NCBI RefSeq assembly: GCF_900129365.1
Contig: NZ_FQVM01000006.1
Coordinates: 62,001 to 126,000, forward strand
Length of the DNA stretch: 64,000 nucleotides
Reading direction: 5' to 3'
Source of the DNA: Clostridium fallax
Lineage (GTDB): Bacteria > Bacillota > Clostridia > Clostridiales > Clostridiaceae
Shown: piece after piece, positions 50,585 through 59,408 of the stretch
How positions within the stretch are numbered: position 1 is the stretch's first letter
How the letters are laid out: every line of letters begins with the position of its first letter
Notes under the pieces: generated by a model
The model's database searches: none
The model's input: the letters and a program-made list of their open reading frames with translations, nothing else
What the model was told of the DNA's origin: nothing
Translations under genes and position numbers: made by a program

Positions 50585-51313
50585 ATGAATAGAGAAGATT
50601 ATAAAGAAGATAAAAAAGAACAAGTTCAAGTAAAAAAAGAGGTAAATTCATCAATCAATAATGAAAAAATAGAATCTATAAAAGAGATGGGAACCACTTC
50701 TTTAGTAGATAAAAATGAAAAAGTATATGTTTTACCTATTATAGGGCAAATAGAAGGTCATGGAGTTTTGCCGCCGCAAAGTAAGACTACAAAGTATGAA
50801 CATGTAATACCTCAACTTATTGAAATTGAACAAAAGGATTCTGTAGAAGGAGTTTTTATAATATTAAATACTGTAGGAGGAGATGTTGAGGCTGGGTTAG
50901 CTATAGCAGAGATGGTAAGAAGTCTAAGTAAGCCTACAGTATCTTTGGTTATAGGTGGGGGACATTCAATAGGAGTTCCTCTAGCTACTTCTTCTGATTA
51001 CTCCTTCATATCTCCATCAGCAACAATGATTGTTCATCCTATAAGAATGAATGGATTAGTAATAGGGGTTCCACAAACCTTTAAATATTTTCAAAAAATG
51101 CAAGAGCGAATTAATGACTTTATAGTGAGAACTTCTAATATAAACATTGAAACATTAAGAAGCTTGATGCTTCAAACAGATGAACTATTAAATGATATGG
51201 GAACTATATTAATTGGGAAAGAAGCAGTAGATATAGGTCTTATAGATGAAGTTGGTGGAGTTAAAGAATCTTTAAAAAAATTAGATGAATTAATAGAAAA
51301 AAATAAGTCGTAG
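50585..51313 (+). CDS. ClpP/SppA-like protease, TepA family
   Basis: The 242-residue protein has a charged N-terminal part (1-50) and a ClpP-like crotonase fold: YVLPIIGQIEGHG, IILNTVGGDVEAGLAIAEMVRSL, IGGGHSIGVPLATSSDYSFISPSATMIVHPIR. Ser in GGGHSIG and His in MIVHP could be the catalytic pair. Members (B. subtilis TepA/YmfB) were linked to protein export and spore biology. ATG 50585 has TTGGAGGGAATATT upstream. The stop lies in the following terminator. Confidence 0.88.
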   Translation: MNREDYKEDKKEQVQVKKEVNSSINNEKIESIKEMGTTSLVDKNEKVYVLPIIGQIEGHGVLPPQSKTTKYEHVIPQLIEIEQKDSVEGVFIILNTVGGDVEAGLAIAEMVRSLSKPTVSLVIGGGHSIGVPLATSSDYSFISPSATMIVHPIRMNGLVIGVPQTFKYFQKMQERINDFIVRTSNINIETLRSLMLQTDELLNDMGTILIGKEAVDIGLIDEVGGVKESLKKLDELIEKNKS

Positions 51314-51338
51314 GTTATAACCTACGACTTATTTATGC
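51301..51338. terminator. Terminator overlapping the TepA-like stop codon
   Basis: AAATAAGTCGTAGGTT (51301-51316) and AACCTACGACTTATTT (51319-51334) form a 16-bp perfect stem with the stop codon inside. Confidence 0.85.
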
Positions 51339-51392
51339 TATAATAAAGGAGTTTGTACTTTGACGTAGAATTTATAAAGCGAGGTGAGATTT

Positions 51393-53696
51393 TTGGCAAG
51401 AAAAAGACAAAGTAGAAGAAGTAATACAAAAAAGAAAACAGATATAAAGGGAGTTTTATATATAGTAGTAGCAATACTTTTAGCTATAAGTTTATATAGT
51501 GATTCTGTAGGATATCTTTCTTATTTTTCAAAAAAAATATTTGTTTCTTTAATAGGAATAGGAGCTTTTGTGCTGCCTATTTATCTTGTATACATTGCAA
51601 TTATATATATAAGAAATAAAGGAAAATTTGCATTAACTAATGGATTTATATTGGGAACCATAATATTTTTAAATACTCTATTATTTGTACAAACACTATC
51701 CTTTGATAATTATTATGATTCTTCTAGTATAACCAATTCTCTAAGTACTATAATAAATTCTGGAAAAGTATTTCATGGTGGAATAATTGGATATTTAATT
51801 ACTTATCCTATCCATAAGTTAGTAGGTAGTTTAGGAACGTATATAATCATTATAGCGGTATATATTATATGTGCTATGGTAATTTTTGATATCTCTTTAG
51901 GAGATATAATTGATATGATTAAAGAAGGAAGAGAGCATGGAATAAAACTTTCCAAAACAAATGATAAAAATGAAGGAACTATAATTATGGAAAAACAATC
52001 TCCTTTAATAGAAATTAAAGATGAAAATTCTAAAAAGGAAGATGAGATAAAAGGTATAAATAAAAAAATAAAAATTCTTGATTTTATGAAAAATTCTGTA
52101 GTAGAAAATACTACTAGTAATAAGGAAGAAATATACTCTAAAGAACCTGAAATAGAGGTTATAGAATATGATTCTAAGTCAAATAAAAAGCAATCTTTAG
52201 ATAATGAAGTTAAAGAATGTGTAAATAAAGAGTTATCAGAAAAACTTAAAGATAATAAAATACAAGAAGAATATATTTATCCAACATCAGATCTTTTAAA
52301 TACTAATAGCAGTTTAAATATGAAAAAAGAAGATAAAAAGGATCTTTTATCAAGTGCAAATAAACTTGAAGAAACCTTAAGTTCCTTTGGAGTAGAAGCA
52401 AAGGTTACTCAGGTTACTAAAGGACCATCTGTTACAAGATTTGAACTTCAACCTAGTGCAGGAGTTAAGGTAAGTAAAATAGTGAATCTTTCTGATGATA
52501 TAGCTTTAAGCTTAGCTGCAAATGGAGTTAGAATAGAAGCTCCTATACCAGGAAAATCAGCAGTAGGTATAGAGGTTCCTAATAAAGATTTATGTTCAGT
52601 ATTTTTAAAAGAAGTTATAGACAGTGACGAGTTTTTAAATTCTCATAAAAATTTAGCTTTTGCAATAGGAAAGGATATAGGAGGAAAGTGTGTTGTTGGG
52701 GATTTAAGTAAGATGCCTCATATGCTTATTGCAGGGGCTACAGGTTCTGGTAAAAGTGTATGTATAAATACTATAATAATAAGCTTACTATATAAGTATT
52801 CTCCAAATGAAGTAAAACTTTTAATGGTAGATCCAAAGGTTGTTGAATTAAATGTATACAATGGAATTCCTCATCTTTTAATTCCAGTGGTAACGGATCC
52901 TAAAAAAGCAGCAGCGGCTTTAAATTGGGCTGTGAATGAAATGACTAGAAGATATAAACTCTTTGCAGATAATGGTGTTAAAAATATAGAATCTTATAAT
53001 AATATGTTTGATAAGGGAATAATAGAAGAAAAACTTCCTTGGATTGTTATTATAGTAGATGAGCTTGCAGATTTAATGATGGTTTGTCCTCATGATGTAG
53101 AAGATTATATAGGAAGATTAGCTCAAATGGCAAGAGCTGCAGGAATGCATTTAGTTATAGCAACTCAAAGACCTTCTGTAGATGTAATAACTGGAGTTAT
53201 AAAAGCTAATATACCATCAAGAATTTCCTTTGCTGTATCTAGCCAAGTTGATTCAAGAACTATACTAGATTCATCTGGCGCTGAAAAACTTTTAGGTAAA
53301 GGGGATATGCTTTTCTATCCAGTAGGAGAATCAAAACCTTTAAGAATTCAAGGAGCATTTATTTCAGAGGAAGAAATAGAAAGAGTTGTTGATTTTGTAA
53401 AAGGATCTAAACAAGATGTAGAGTATGAAAAAGATATAATTGAGCATATAAATAATGAAGCTACAAATAAAATAAATTCAGAAGAAAAAGATGAACTTCT
53501 AGATGAGGCTATTAAAATAGTAGTTGAATCAGGTCAAGCATCTACATCTTTTCTTCAAAGAAAACTTAGAATAGGATTTAATAGAGCCTCAAGGATTATG
53601 GATCAATTAGAAGAAAATAATATAATTTCACAAAAGGATGGAAGTAAACCAAGACAGGTATTGATTTCAAAGTCAGATATAGATAATATAGAATAA
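51393..53696 (+). CDS. ftsK: DNA translocase FtsK/SpoIIIE
   Basis: The 767-residue protein pumps chromosomal DNA through the division or sporulation septum. TTG 51393 has GAGGTGA 7 bases before it; an in-frame GTG at 51384 overlaps this SD. A basic start (ARKRQSRRSNTKKK), four membrane helices (about 20-170), a long acidic/Lys-rich linker (about 190-310), the motor with Walker A GATGSGKS (about 448-455) and Walker B IIVDELADLMM, and the gamma winged helix (about 700-760, LLQRKLRIGFNRASRIMDQLE) are visible. Possibly the SpoIIIE form; the two cannot be told apart here. Confidence 0.95.
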   Translation: MARKRQSRRSNTKKKTDIKGVLYIVVAILLAISLYSDSVGYLSYFSKKIFVSLIGIGAFVLPIYLVYIAIIYIRNKGKFALTNGFILGTIIFLNTLLFVQTLSFDNYYDSSSITNSLSTIINSGKVFHGGIIGYLITYPIHKLVGSLGTYIIIIAVYIICAMVIFDISLGDIIDMIKEGREHGIKLSKTNDKNEGTIIMEKQSPLIEIKDENSKKEDEIKGINKKIKILDFMKNSVVENTTSNKEEIYSKEPEIEVIEYDSKSNKKQSLDNEVKECVNKELSEKLKDNKIQEEYIYPTSDLLNTNSSLNMKKEDKKDLLSSANKLEETLSSFGVEAKVTQVTKGPSVTRFELQPSAGVKVSKIVNLSDDIALSLAANGVRIEAPIPGKSAVGIEVPNKDLCSVFLKEVIDSDEFLNSHKNLAFAIGKDIGGKCVVGDLSKMPHMLIAGATGSGKSVCINTIIISLLYKYSPNEVKLLMVDPKVVELNVYNGIPHLLIPVVTDPKKAAAALNWAVNEMTRRYKLFADNGVKNIESYNNMFDKGIIEEKLPWIVIIVDELADLMMVCPHDVEDYIGRLAQMARAAGMHLVIATQRPSVDVITGVIKANIPSRISFAVSSQVDSRTILDSSGAEKLLGKGDMLFYPVGESKPLRIQGAFISEEEIERVVDFVKGSKQDVEYEKDIIEHINNEATNKINSEEKDELLDEAIKIVVESGQASTSFLQRKLRIGFNRASRIMDQLEENNIISQKDGSKPRQVLISKSDIDNIE

Positions 53697-53768
53697 AAAA
53701 TACTTGTTTTAAATAGAAAACAGTTTTAAAATTAATGTGTAAATCTAATAAACTTAGGAGGAATGACA

Positions 53769-55106
53769 TTGGGCAAATATAAAGTAGGAATAGTTAGTTT
53801 AGGATGCGATAAAAATAGAGTAGATTCAGAGATAATGCTTGGAAAGTTTAAATCTGATTATGAAATTACAAATAATCCTAAGATGGCAGACATAATAATA
53901 GTTAATACTTGCGGATTTATAGAAAAGGCAAAACAAGAATCAATAGATACTATTCTTGAAATGGCAGAATATAAAAATAAATATAATTGCAAGCTTTTAA
54001 TAGCAACTGGTTGTTTAACTCAAAGATATGGGAAAGAATTAGAGGAATTAATGCCAGAGATAGATATTATGCTTGGAGTTAATGACTATGATAGAATTGA
54101 TAAAATCATTAGTAATTTTGCAGCAGAACATAAAAAAGTGATACAATTAAATTATAGTGATAAAACTATAAATGAAGGTGAAAGAATTATTACTACAGAT
54201 AAAGAAACTGCTTATATAAGAATTTCTGAAGGATGCGATAACTTCTGTACCTATTGTATTATTCCAAAAATCAGAGGAAAATTTAGAAGTAGAGATATGG
54301 AAAGTGTATTAAAAGAAGCTAAGGCTTTAGCTCAAAATGGAGTAAAGGAACTTATATTAATAGGTCAAGATACTTCAAAGTATGGAGTAGACTTATATGG
54401 AGAAAAGAAATTAAGTGTACTTATGAATGAATTAAGCAAAATAGAAGGTCTTCAGTGGATAAGACTTATGTATTGCTATCCAGAAGAAATAGATGAAGCT
54501 TTAGTTAAAGAGATAGCTTCAAACAATAAGATTTGTAAATATATTGATTTACCAATTCAACATATCAGTAATAAAATTTTAAAGCTTATGGGCAGAAAAA
54601 CAACAAAAGAAGATATATTAGGGAAAATTGATTTATTAAGAAAAGAAATTCCAAATGTTATAATTAGAACTTCTTTGATTGTAGGTTTTCCAGGGGAAAC
54701 AGAAGAAGACTTTAAAGAGCTTAAAGATTTTCTAAAAGAGTATAAATTAGATAAAGTAGGAGTATTTAGTTATTCACAAGAAGAGGGAACTCCAGCGGCT
54801 AAAATGGATAATCAATTAGATGAAGAAACTAAAAAACAAAGAGAAGAAGAACTAATGTTAGTGCAACAGAAGGTGTCCTATGATATAAATAAAAACAAAA
54901 TAGGAAAAGTTTATGATGTAATAGTAGAAGGGGTTAAAGGGGATCACTATTATGGAAGAAACTTTGAAATGGCACCGGAAATAGATGGAAATGTGTATTT
55001 TAAGTCAAGTGATAAACTAGCAAAAGGAGATATTATAAAAGTAGAAATCACAAAAACACTTGAATATGATTTAATGGGAGTTGTTTATAATGAATCTTGC
55101 AAATAA
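53769..55106 (+). CDS. rimO: Ribosomal protein S12 methylthiotransferase RimO
   Basis: The radical-SAM enzyme adds a methylthio group to S12 aspartate 89. TTG 53769 is preferred (AGGAGG 7 bases before; ATG 53763 is too near), giving 445 residues. The N-terminal UPF0004 domain carries three cluster Cys (SLGCDKNRVDSE, NTCGFIEKAKQESID, ATGCLTQRYG); the radical-SAM domain has EGCDNFCTYCIIPKIRGKFRSR (CxxxCxxC), and a TRAM domain ends it (from about 380). MDNQ-type linker residues support RimO over MiaB. Confidence 0.95.
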   Translation: MGKYKVGIVSLGCDKNRVDSEIMLGKFKSDYEITNNPKMADIIIVNTCGFIEKAKQESIDTILEMAEYKNKYNCKLLIATGCLTQRYGKELEELMPEIDIMLGVNDYDRIDKIISNFAAEHKKVIQLNYSDKTINEGERIITTDKETAYIRISEGCDNFCTYCIIPKIRGKFRSRDMESVLKEAKALAQNGVKELILIGQDTSKYGVDLYGEKKLSVLMNELSKIEGLQWIRLMYCYPEEIDEALVKEIASNNKICKYIDLPIQHISNKILKLMGRKTTKEDILGKIDLLRKEIPNVIIRTSLIVGFPGETEEDFKELKDFLKEYKLDKVGVFSYSQEEGTPAAKMDNQLDEETKKQREEELMLVQQKVSYDINKNKIGKVYDVIVEGVKGDHYYGRNFEMAPEIDGNVYFKSSDKLAKGDIIKVEITKTLEYDLMGVVYNESCK

Positions 55107-55680
55107 ATTAACCATACTTAGAATATTTCTAGTACCTATATTTCTAATATTTATAGCAATAAAAGATGTAGCTTATGGTACATTTATAGCTACGTTTATA
55201 TTTATTTTAGCATCTTTAACAGATAAGTTAGATGGATATATTGCGAGAAGTAGAAATCAAATTACTAGATTTGGTAAATTTATGGATCCTTTAGCAGATA
55301 AATTACTAGTAACTTCAGCTTTAATCTCATTAGTAGAGTTACAGGTTATACCAAGTTGGGCAGCAGTAATTATAATTGCTAGAGAGTTTGCAGTATCAGG
55401 TCTTAGAACAATAGCAGCAGCAGAGGGAACTGTTATTGCAGCTAGTAAGTGGGGAAAATTAAAAACTGTTATTCAAATAATAGCTATAATATTATTATTA
55501 ATTCAAGTTAATATAGGAATGTCTAAAGATTTAACAGATATGGTAGTTAACAGTTCTGCGTTAACAACATTTTTTAATTATGCTCCTAAGATAATGCTTT
55601 ATTTAGCTGTTATTATAACAATAATTTCAGGAATAGATTATTTTGTTAAAAATAAAGATGTAATAAATACTGAAAAATAA
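55090..55680 (+). CDS. pgsA: CDP-diacylglycerol-glycerol-3-phosphate 3-phosphatidyltransferase
   Basis: The 196-residue membrane enzyme makes phosphatidylglycerophosphate. ATG 55090 (GGGAG 10 bases before) is preferred over TTG 55081; it overlaps the rimO end by 17 bases. The CDP-alcohol phosphotransferase motif DKLDGYIARSRNQITRFGKFMDPLADK, with its conserved Asp/Gly/Arg residues, lies at about 43-69. Four to five hydrophobic helices. It stands between rimO and recA as in other Clostridium genomes. Confidence 0.95.
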   Translation: MNLANKLTILRIFLVPIFLIFIAIKDVAYGTFIATFIFILASLTDKLDGYIARSRNQITRFGKFMDPLADKLLVTSALISLVELQVIPSWAAVIIIAREFAVSGLRTIAAAEGTVIAASKWGKLKTVIQIIAIILLLIQVNIGMSKDLTDMVVNSSALTTFFNYAPKIMLYLAVIITIISGIDYFVKNKDVINTEK

Positions 55681-55719
55681 AGGTTTAAGTAAATAAATAT
55701 TGGTCAATAATTAGAATAT

Positions 55720-55753
55720 AAAAGTTCCTTAATAATATTATAAGGAACTTTTA
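55720..55753. terminator. pgsA terminator
   Basis: AAAAGTTCCTTA (55720-55731) and TAAGGAACTTTT (55741-55752) form a perfect 12-bp stem. Confidence 0.85.
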
Positions 55754-55761
55754 TAATATCA

Positions 55762-55790
55762 TTGACTAAAGATAAAGTATACATTATAAT
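55762..55790 (+). promoter_or_regulatory. Sigma-A promoter of recA
   Basis: TTGACT (55762-55767), 17-bp spacer, TATAAT (55785-55790). Confidence 0.88.
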
Positions 55791-55796
55791 TATATT

Positions 55797-55810
55797 AGAA
55801 CAAACGTTCG
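55797..55810 (+). promoter_or_regulatory. LexA (SOS) box of recA
   Basis: AGAACAAACGTTCG fits the gram-positive LexA consensus CGAACRNRYGTTYG at all but the first base and lies over the predicted transcription start, so LexA would block recA until DNA damage. Confidence 0.88.
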
Positions 55811-55829
55811 TAGAGAGGAAGGTGCTATA

Positions 55830-56891
55830 ATGGCAAATATAGATATGGAAAAACTAAAAGCTATTGAAGCTGCTATGGGTCAAATAGAAAAGCAATTTGG
55901 TAAAGGTTCAATAATGAAATTAGGAGAACACAGTGCTTTAAATATTGATGCAGTTTCAACTGGCTGTCTTGATTTAGATATAGCTTTAGGAATTGGTGGA
56001 GTACCAAGAGGAAGAATAATAGAGATATATGGACCAGAATCTTCAGGTAAAACAACAGTAGCTCTTCATATAGCAGCAGAAGCACAAAAAGTAGGCGGAG
56101 CAGTGGCGTTTATAGATGCAGAGCATGCTTTAGATCCAAGTTATGCAAAGGCACTAGGAATTGATATAGATAATCTTATAGTTTCACAACCAGATACAGG
56201 AGAGCAAGCTTTAGAAATAACAGAAGCTTTAGTAAGATCAGGTGCAGTAGATGTAGTTGTAGTAGACTCTGTTGCAGCTTTAGTTCCAAGAGCAGAAATA
56301 GAAGGAGAAATGGGTGATTCTCATGTAGGACTTCAAGCAAGACTTATGTCTCAAGCTTTAAGAAAACTTGCAGGTACTATAAATAAGTCAAAATGTGTAG
56401 CTATATTTATAAACCAATTAAGAGAAAAAGTTGGAGTTATGTTTGGAAATCCAGAAACAACTCCTGGCGGAAGAGCGTTAAAGTTCTATGCTTCTGTAAG
56501 AATGGATGTAAGAAGAATAGATTCTATCAAACAAGGAGACGGTATAACAGGAAATAGAACTAGAGTTAAAATAATGAAAAATAAAGTGGCTCCTCCATTT
56601 AGGCAAGCAGAGTTTGACATTATGTATAATGAAGGTATTTCAAGAACTGGTAATATAGTAGATGTTGGAGTAAAAGAAGAAATAATTCAAAAAAGCGGAG
56701 CGTGGTTCTCATATGGGGATACAAGACTAGGTCAAGGAAGAGAAAATGCTAAGCAATATTTAAAAGATAATCCAGATTTAGCTTTAGAAATAGAAAATAA
56801 AATAAGAGAAAAATATGGACTTCCATTAGCTACAAATCCAGTTAAAATAGAGGAAAATAAAAGTAGTAAAAATGAATCTAAGGATAAATAA
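55830..56891 (+). CDS. recA: Recombinase RecA
   Basis: The 353-residue strand-exchange protein starts MANIDMEKLKAIEAAMGQIE, has Walker A GPESSGKTT (about 68-76), IDAEHALDPSYAKALGID, Walker B VVVVDSVAALVPRAEIEGEMGD, L1/L2 DNA loops (MSQALRKLAG, NQLREKVGVMFGNPETTPGGRALKFY) and a Lys/Glu-rich C-terminus. ATG 55830 has GAGAGGAAGGTGC upstream. It stands under SOS control. In the full organism it would work with DprA on transforming DNA. Confidence 0.99.
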   Translation: MANIDMEKLKAIEAAMGQIEKQFGKGSIMKLGEHSALNIDAVSTGCLDLDIALGIGGVPRGRIIEIYGPESSGKTTVALHIAAEAQKVGGAVAFIDAEHALDPSYAKALGIDIDNLIVSQPDTGEQALEITEALVRSGAVDVVVVDSVAALVPRAEIEGEMGDSHVGLQARLMSQALRKLAGTINKSKCVAIFINQLREKVGVMFGNPETTPGGRALKFYASVRMDVRRIDSIKQGDGITGNRTRVKIMKNKVAPPFRQAEFDIMYNEGISRTGNIVDVGVKEEIIQKSGAWFSYGDTRLGQGRENAKQYLKDNPDLALEIENKIREKYGLPLATNPVKIEENKSSKNESKDK

Positions 56892-56922
56892 AAAATAAAT
56901 CGCAATTTGCGATTTATTTTTT
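56891..56922 (+). terminator. recA terminator
   Basis: AAAAATAAATCGCA (56891-56904), loop ATT, TGCGATTTATTTTT (56908-56921). Confidence 0.85.
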
Positions 56923-56997
56923 TGTTATAAATACAAAAAAACTGTTAATACTAGTTGTATAGAGGGATTGAAGGCAAACAGGGAAAGTTCCTTTATC

Positions 56998-57026
56998 TTG
57001 ACATTACTTATTTTTTAATATAAAAT
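56998..57026 (+). promoter_or_regulatory. Sigma-A promoter of rny
   Basis: TTGACA (56998-57003), 17-bp spacer, TAAAAT (57021-57026). The leader to rny is about 110 nt. Confidence 0.8.
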
Positions 57027-57144
57027 AATAACAAATACTGGTTTAGCATATTCAATATTTTACAGTGCGAATAATATGGCACCTTTCTACGCTTTCATAT
57101 TTCTAAAGATATATTCATTGAAATAATGCGAAGGAGGTGTTAAT

Positions 57145-58686
57145 ATGAATATTTGGATAGCTATTGCTATTGATATTTTAGTATTAGTAGTTTTAGGAAT
57201 TATTCAATATAATATGATACAAAATGTGTCAAAAAATAAAATATCAAGTCTTGAACAAGAGGCAGAGCATAAATTAGAAGAAGCTAAAAAGGATGCAGAA
57301 GCAACCAAAAAAGAAGCTATCTTAGAGGCAAAGGAAGAAGTTCATAGACTTAGAACTGATTTTGAAAGAGAATCTCGTGAAAGAAGAAACAAAATTCAAA
57401 GATTTGAAAGAAGATTAATACAAAGAGAGGAATCTCTCGACAAGAAAAGTGAAACATTAGAAAAAAGAGACGAAAATCTTAACAGAAAAGTTCAAGAAGT
57501 TGAACAGCTTGAGGAAGCAGTTAAAGAACTGCATAATAAACAAAGAGAAGAGCTTGAAAGAATATCTGGACTTTCAAGTGAGGAAGCAAGACAATTACTA
57601 TTAGATGAGATTAGTAAGGAAATAAAACATGACTCAGCGATTATGATAAAAGAAGTAGAGGCGAAAGCTAAAGAAGAGGCTGATAAAAAGGCCAGAGAAA
57701 TCATAACCACAGCAATTCAACGTTGTGCTGCAGATCACGTTTCAGAATCAACCGTTCACGTTGTAGCTCTTCCAAATGATGAAATGAAAGGAAGAATCAT
57801 TGGTAGAGAAGGAAGAAATATCAGAACTCTAGAAACATTAACTGGTGTTGATTTAATTATAGATGACACTCCAGAAGCGGTAATACTTTCAAGTTTCGAT
57901 CCTATAAGGAGAGAAGTTGCAAGAATTGCTTTAGAGAAACTGATTGTGGATGGCAGAATTCATCCAGCTAGAATAGAAGAGATGGTAGAGAGAGCAGTTA
58001 AAGATGTAGAAAATGACATTAAGGAAGAAGGAGAACAAGCAACCTTTGAAACTGGTGTACATGGATTACATCCAGAAATAATTAAACTTCTAGGTAGATT
58101 AAAGTACAGAACTAGTTATGGCCAAAATGTGTTAAAACACTCAATTGAGGTATCATATTTAGCAGGTTTAATGGCATCAGAACTAGGCTTAGATGTAACT
58201 TTAGCAAGAAGAGCTGGGTTACTTCATGATATAGGTAAAGCAGTAGACCAAGAATATGAAGGTCCTCATGCTCTAATAGGTGGAGACTTAGCTAAAAAGT
58301 ATCATGAGTCACCAGTAGTTGTTAATGCTATAGCGGCTCACCATGGTGATGTAGAAATGATATCATTAGAAGCAGTTTTAGTTCAAGCAGCAGATGCTAT
58401 TTCAGCTGCGAGACCAGGTGCAAGAAGAGAAACTCTAGAAGCATATATTAAGAGATTGGAAAAATTAGAAGAAATTGCAAATTCATACGAAGGTGTAGAA
58501 AAGTCATATGCCATTCAAGCTGGAAGAGAGATTAGAATTATGGTTAAACCAGAGCAAGTTGATGATGCGGGTGCTACTGAAATGGCAAGAAACATCGTTA
58601 AGAATATAGAAGAACAATTAGAATATCCAGGACAAATAAAAATAAATGTAATCAGGGAAACTCGTGCTGTTGATTACGCAAAATAA
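57145..58686 (+). CDS. rny: Ribonuclease Y
   Basis: The 513-residue membrane-anchored endoribonuclease starts bulk mRNA decay in Firmicutes. One N-terminal helix (about 4-24), a long coiled coil (about 30-180), a KH domain (about 205-265, MKGRIIGREGRNIRTLETLTG), and an HD domain (about 325-425; HSIEVSYLAGLMASELGLD, LLHDIGKAVD with catalytic His-Asp, IAAHHGDVE) are visible. ATG 57145 has AAGGAGGTGTTAAT upstream. Usual length (about 514-520). Single-gene unit with its own promoter and terminator. Confidence 0.98.
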   Translation: MNIWIAIAIDILVLVVLGIIQYNMIQNVSKNKISSLEQEAEHKLEEAKKDAEATKKEAILEAKEEVHRLRTDFERESRERRNKIQRFERRLIQREESLDKKSETLEKRDENLNRKVQEVEQLEEAVKELHNKQREELERISGLSSEEARQLLLDEISKEIKHDSAIMIKEVEAKAKEEADKKAREIITTAIQRCAADHVSESTVHVVALPNDEMKGRIIGREGRNIRTLETLTGVDLIIDDTPEAVILSSFDPIRREVARIALEKLIVDGRIHPARIEEMVERAVKDVENDIKEEGEQATFETGVHGLHPEIIKLLGRLKYRTSYGQNVLKHSIEVSYLAGLMASELGLDVTLARRAGLLHDIGKAVDQEYEGPHALIGGDLAKKYHESPVVVNAIAAHHGDVEMISLEAVLVQAADAISAARPGARRETLEAYIKRLEKLEEIANSYEGVEKSYAIQAGREIRIMVKPEQVDDAGATEMARNIVKNIEEQLEYPGQIKINVIRETRAVDYAK

Positions 58687-58694
58687 AAGCTAAT

Positions 58695-58730
58695 AAAATA
58701 CAATTTGTGAAAACAAATTGTATTTTTTTT
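58695..58730 (+). terminator. rny terminator
   Basis: AAAATACAATTTGT (58695-58708), loop GAAA, ACAAATTGTATTTT (58713-58726), then TTTT. Confidence 0.88.
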
Positions 58731-58757
58731 CATATATAAATAAATTTCGCCAAAATA

Positions 58758-58786
58758 GAAGGAGTTTATAAAGATTTATAGAATAT
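58758..58786 (+). promoter_or_regulatory. Sigma-H-type promoter of spoVS
   Basis: GAAGGAGTT (58758-58766) fits the -35 RNAGGAWWW except one base; after 11 bases ATAGAATAT (58778-58786) fits the -10 RNNGAATWW fully. spoVS is sigma-H dependent in Bacillus subtilis. Confidence 0.7.
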
Positions 58787-58839
58787 ATATAATTGTAAAC
58801 GATATCTAATAATATTATATTCTAGGAGGTCAAAACATA

Positions 58840-59100
58840 ATGGAAGTATTAAAAGTTTCAACAAAATCTAACCCTAATTCAGTTGCAGGAGCTTTAGCTG
58901 CAATAATAAAAGAAAAAAATATAGTAGAAATTCAAGCGGTAGGAGCTGGTGCAATAAATCAAGCTGTAAAGGCAATAGCAATAGCTAGAGGATTTGTTGC
59001 TCCAAGCGGAAAGGATATAGTATGTGTACCGGCATTTACTGATATTGAAATAGATGGAGAGGAAAGAACAGCTATTAAGTTAATTATTCAACCAAGATAA
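58840..59100 (+). CDS. spoVS: Stage V sporulation protein S
   Basis: The 86-residue protein MEVLKVSTKSNPNSVAGALA..., with VEIQAVGAGAINQAVKAIAIARGFVAPSG and VPAFTDIEIDGEERTAIKLII, is the highly conserved SpoVS (Alba-like fold). It acts in septation control and spore coat completion. ATG 58840 has AGGAGGTCAAAACATA upstream. A sigma-H-type promoter and own terminator make it a single sporulation unit; its presence marks a spore former. Confidence 0.97.
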   Translation: MEVLKVSTKSNPNSVAGALAAIIKEKNIVEIQAVGAGAINQAVKAIAIARGFVAPSGKDIVCVPAFTDIEIDGEERTAIKLIIQPR

Positions 59101-59133
59101 TTAATAAGAGAATTTTAAAAGATTAATTAATTT

Positions 59134-59171
59134 AAAAACAGGGAAGTAAGATTTTACTTCCCTGTTTTTTT
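59134..59171 (+). terminator. spoVS terminator
   Basis: AAAAACAGGGAAGTAA (59134-59149), loop GATT, TTACTTCCCTGTTTTT (59154-59169), then TT. Confidence 0.88.
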
Positions 59172-59306
59172 ATTTAATAAAAACTATTAAATTTATTAAT
59201 AAAATAAGGCTATAATCAAAGGTTTCAGAATAGATTTTATAGAAAGATCTTTACTACTTTTTATAAATTGAAAGAAAATTATTTTTTAAAAAATGCAATA
59301 AAAGTA

Positions 59307-59352
59307 TTTACATAATTGCAAAACTGATGTTATAATCAGACATAAGTTATGT
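59307..59352 (+). promoter_or_regulatory. Promoter with palindromic operator upstream of the PEPCK-like gene
   Basis: TTTACA (59307-59312), 18-bp spacer, TATAAT (59331-59336), with the 13-bp palindrome ACATAAGTTATGT (59340-59352) over the likely transcription start and a half-site ACATAA at 59310-59315. Probable repressor site; the regulator is not known. The rest of the 308-bp gap from 59101 holds the spoVS terminator and AT-rich sequence. Confidence 0.65.
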
Positions 59353-59408
59353 AAAAGGCTATAAAATGAAAGTTAAATATTTATATATATTCATATAGGG
59401 GGTAAAAT

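Noticed and set aside
55797..55810. LexA box as a novel regulatory motif
   Set aside because: It is the expected SOS operator of recA and is listed only as a feature.
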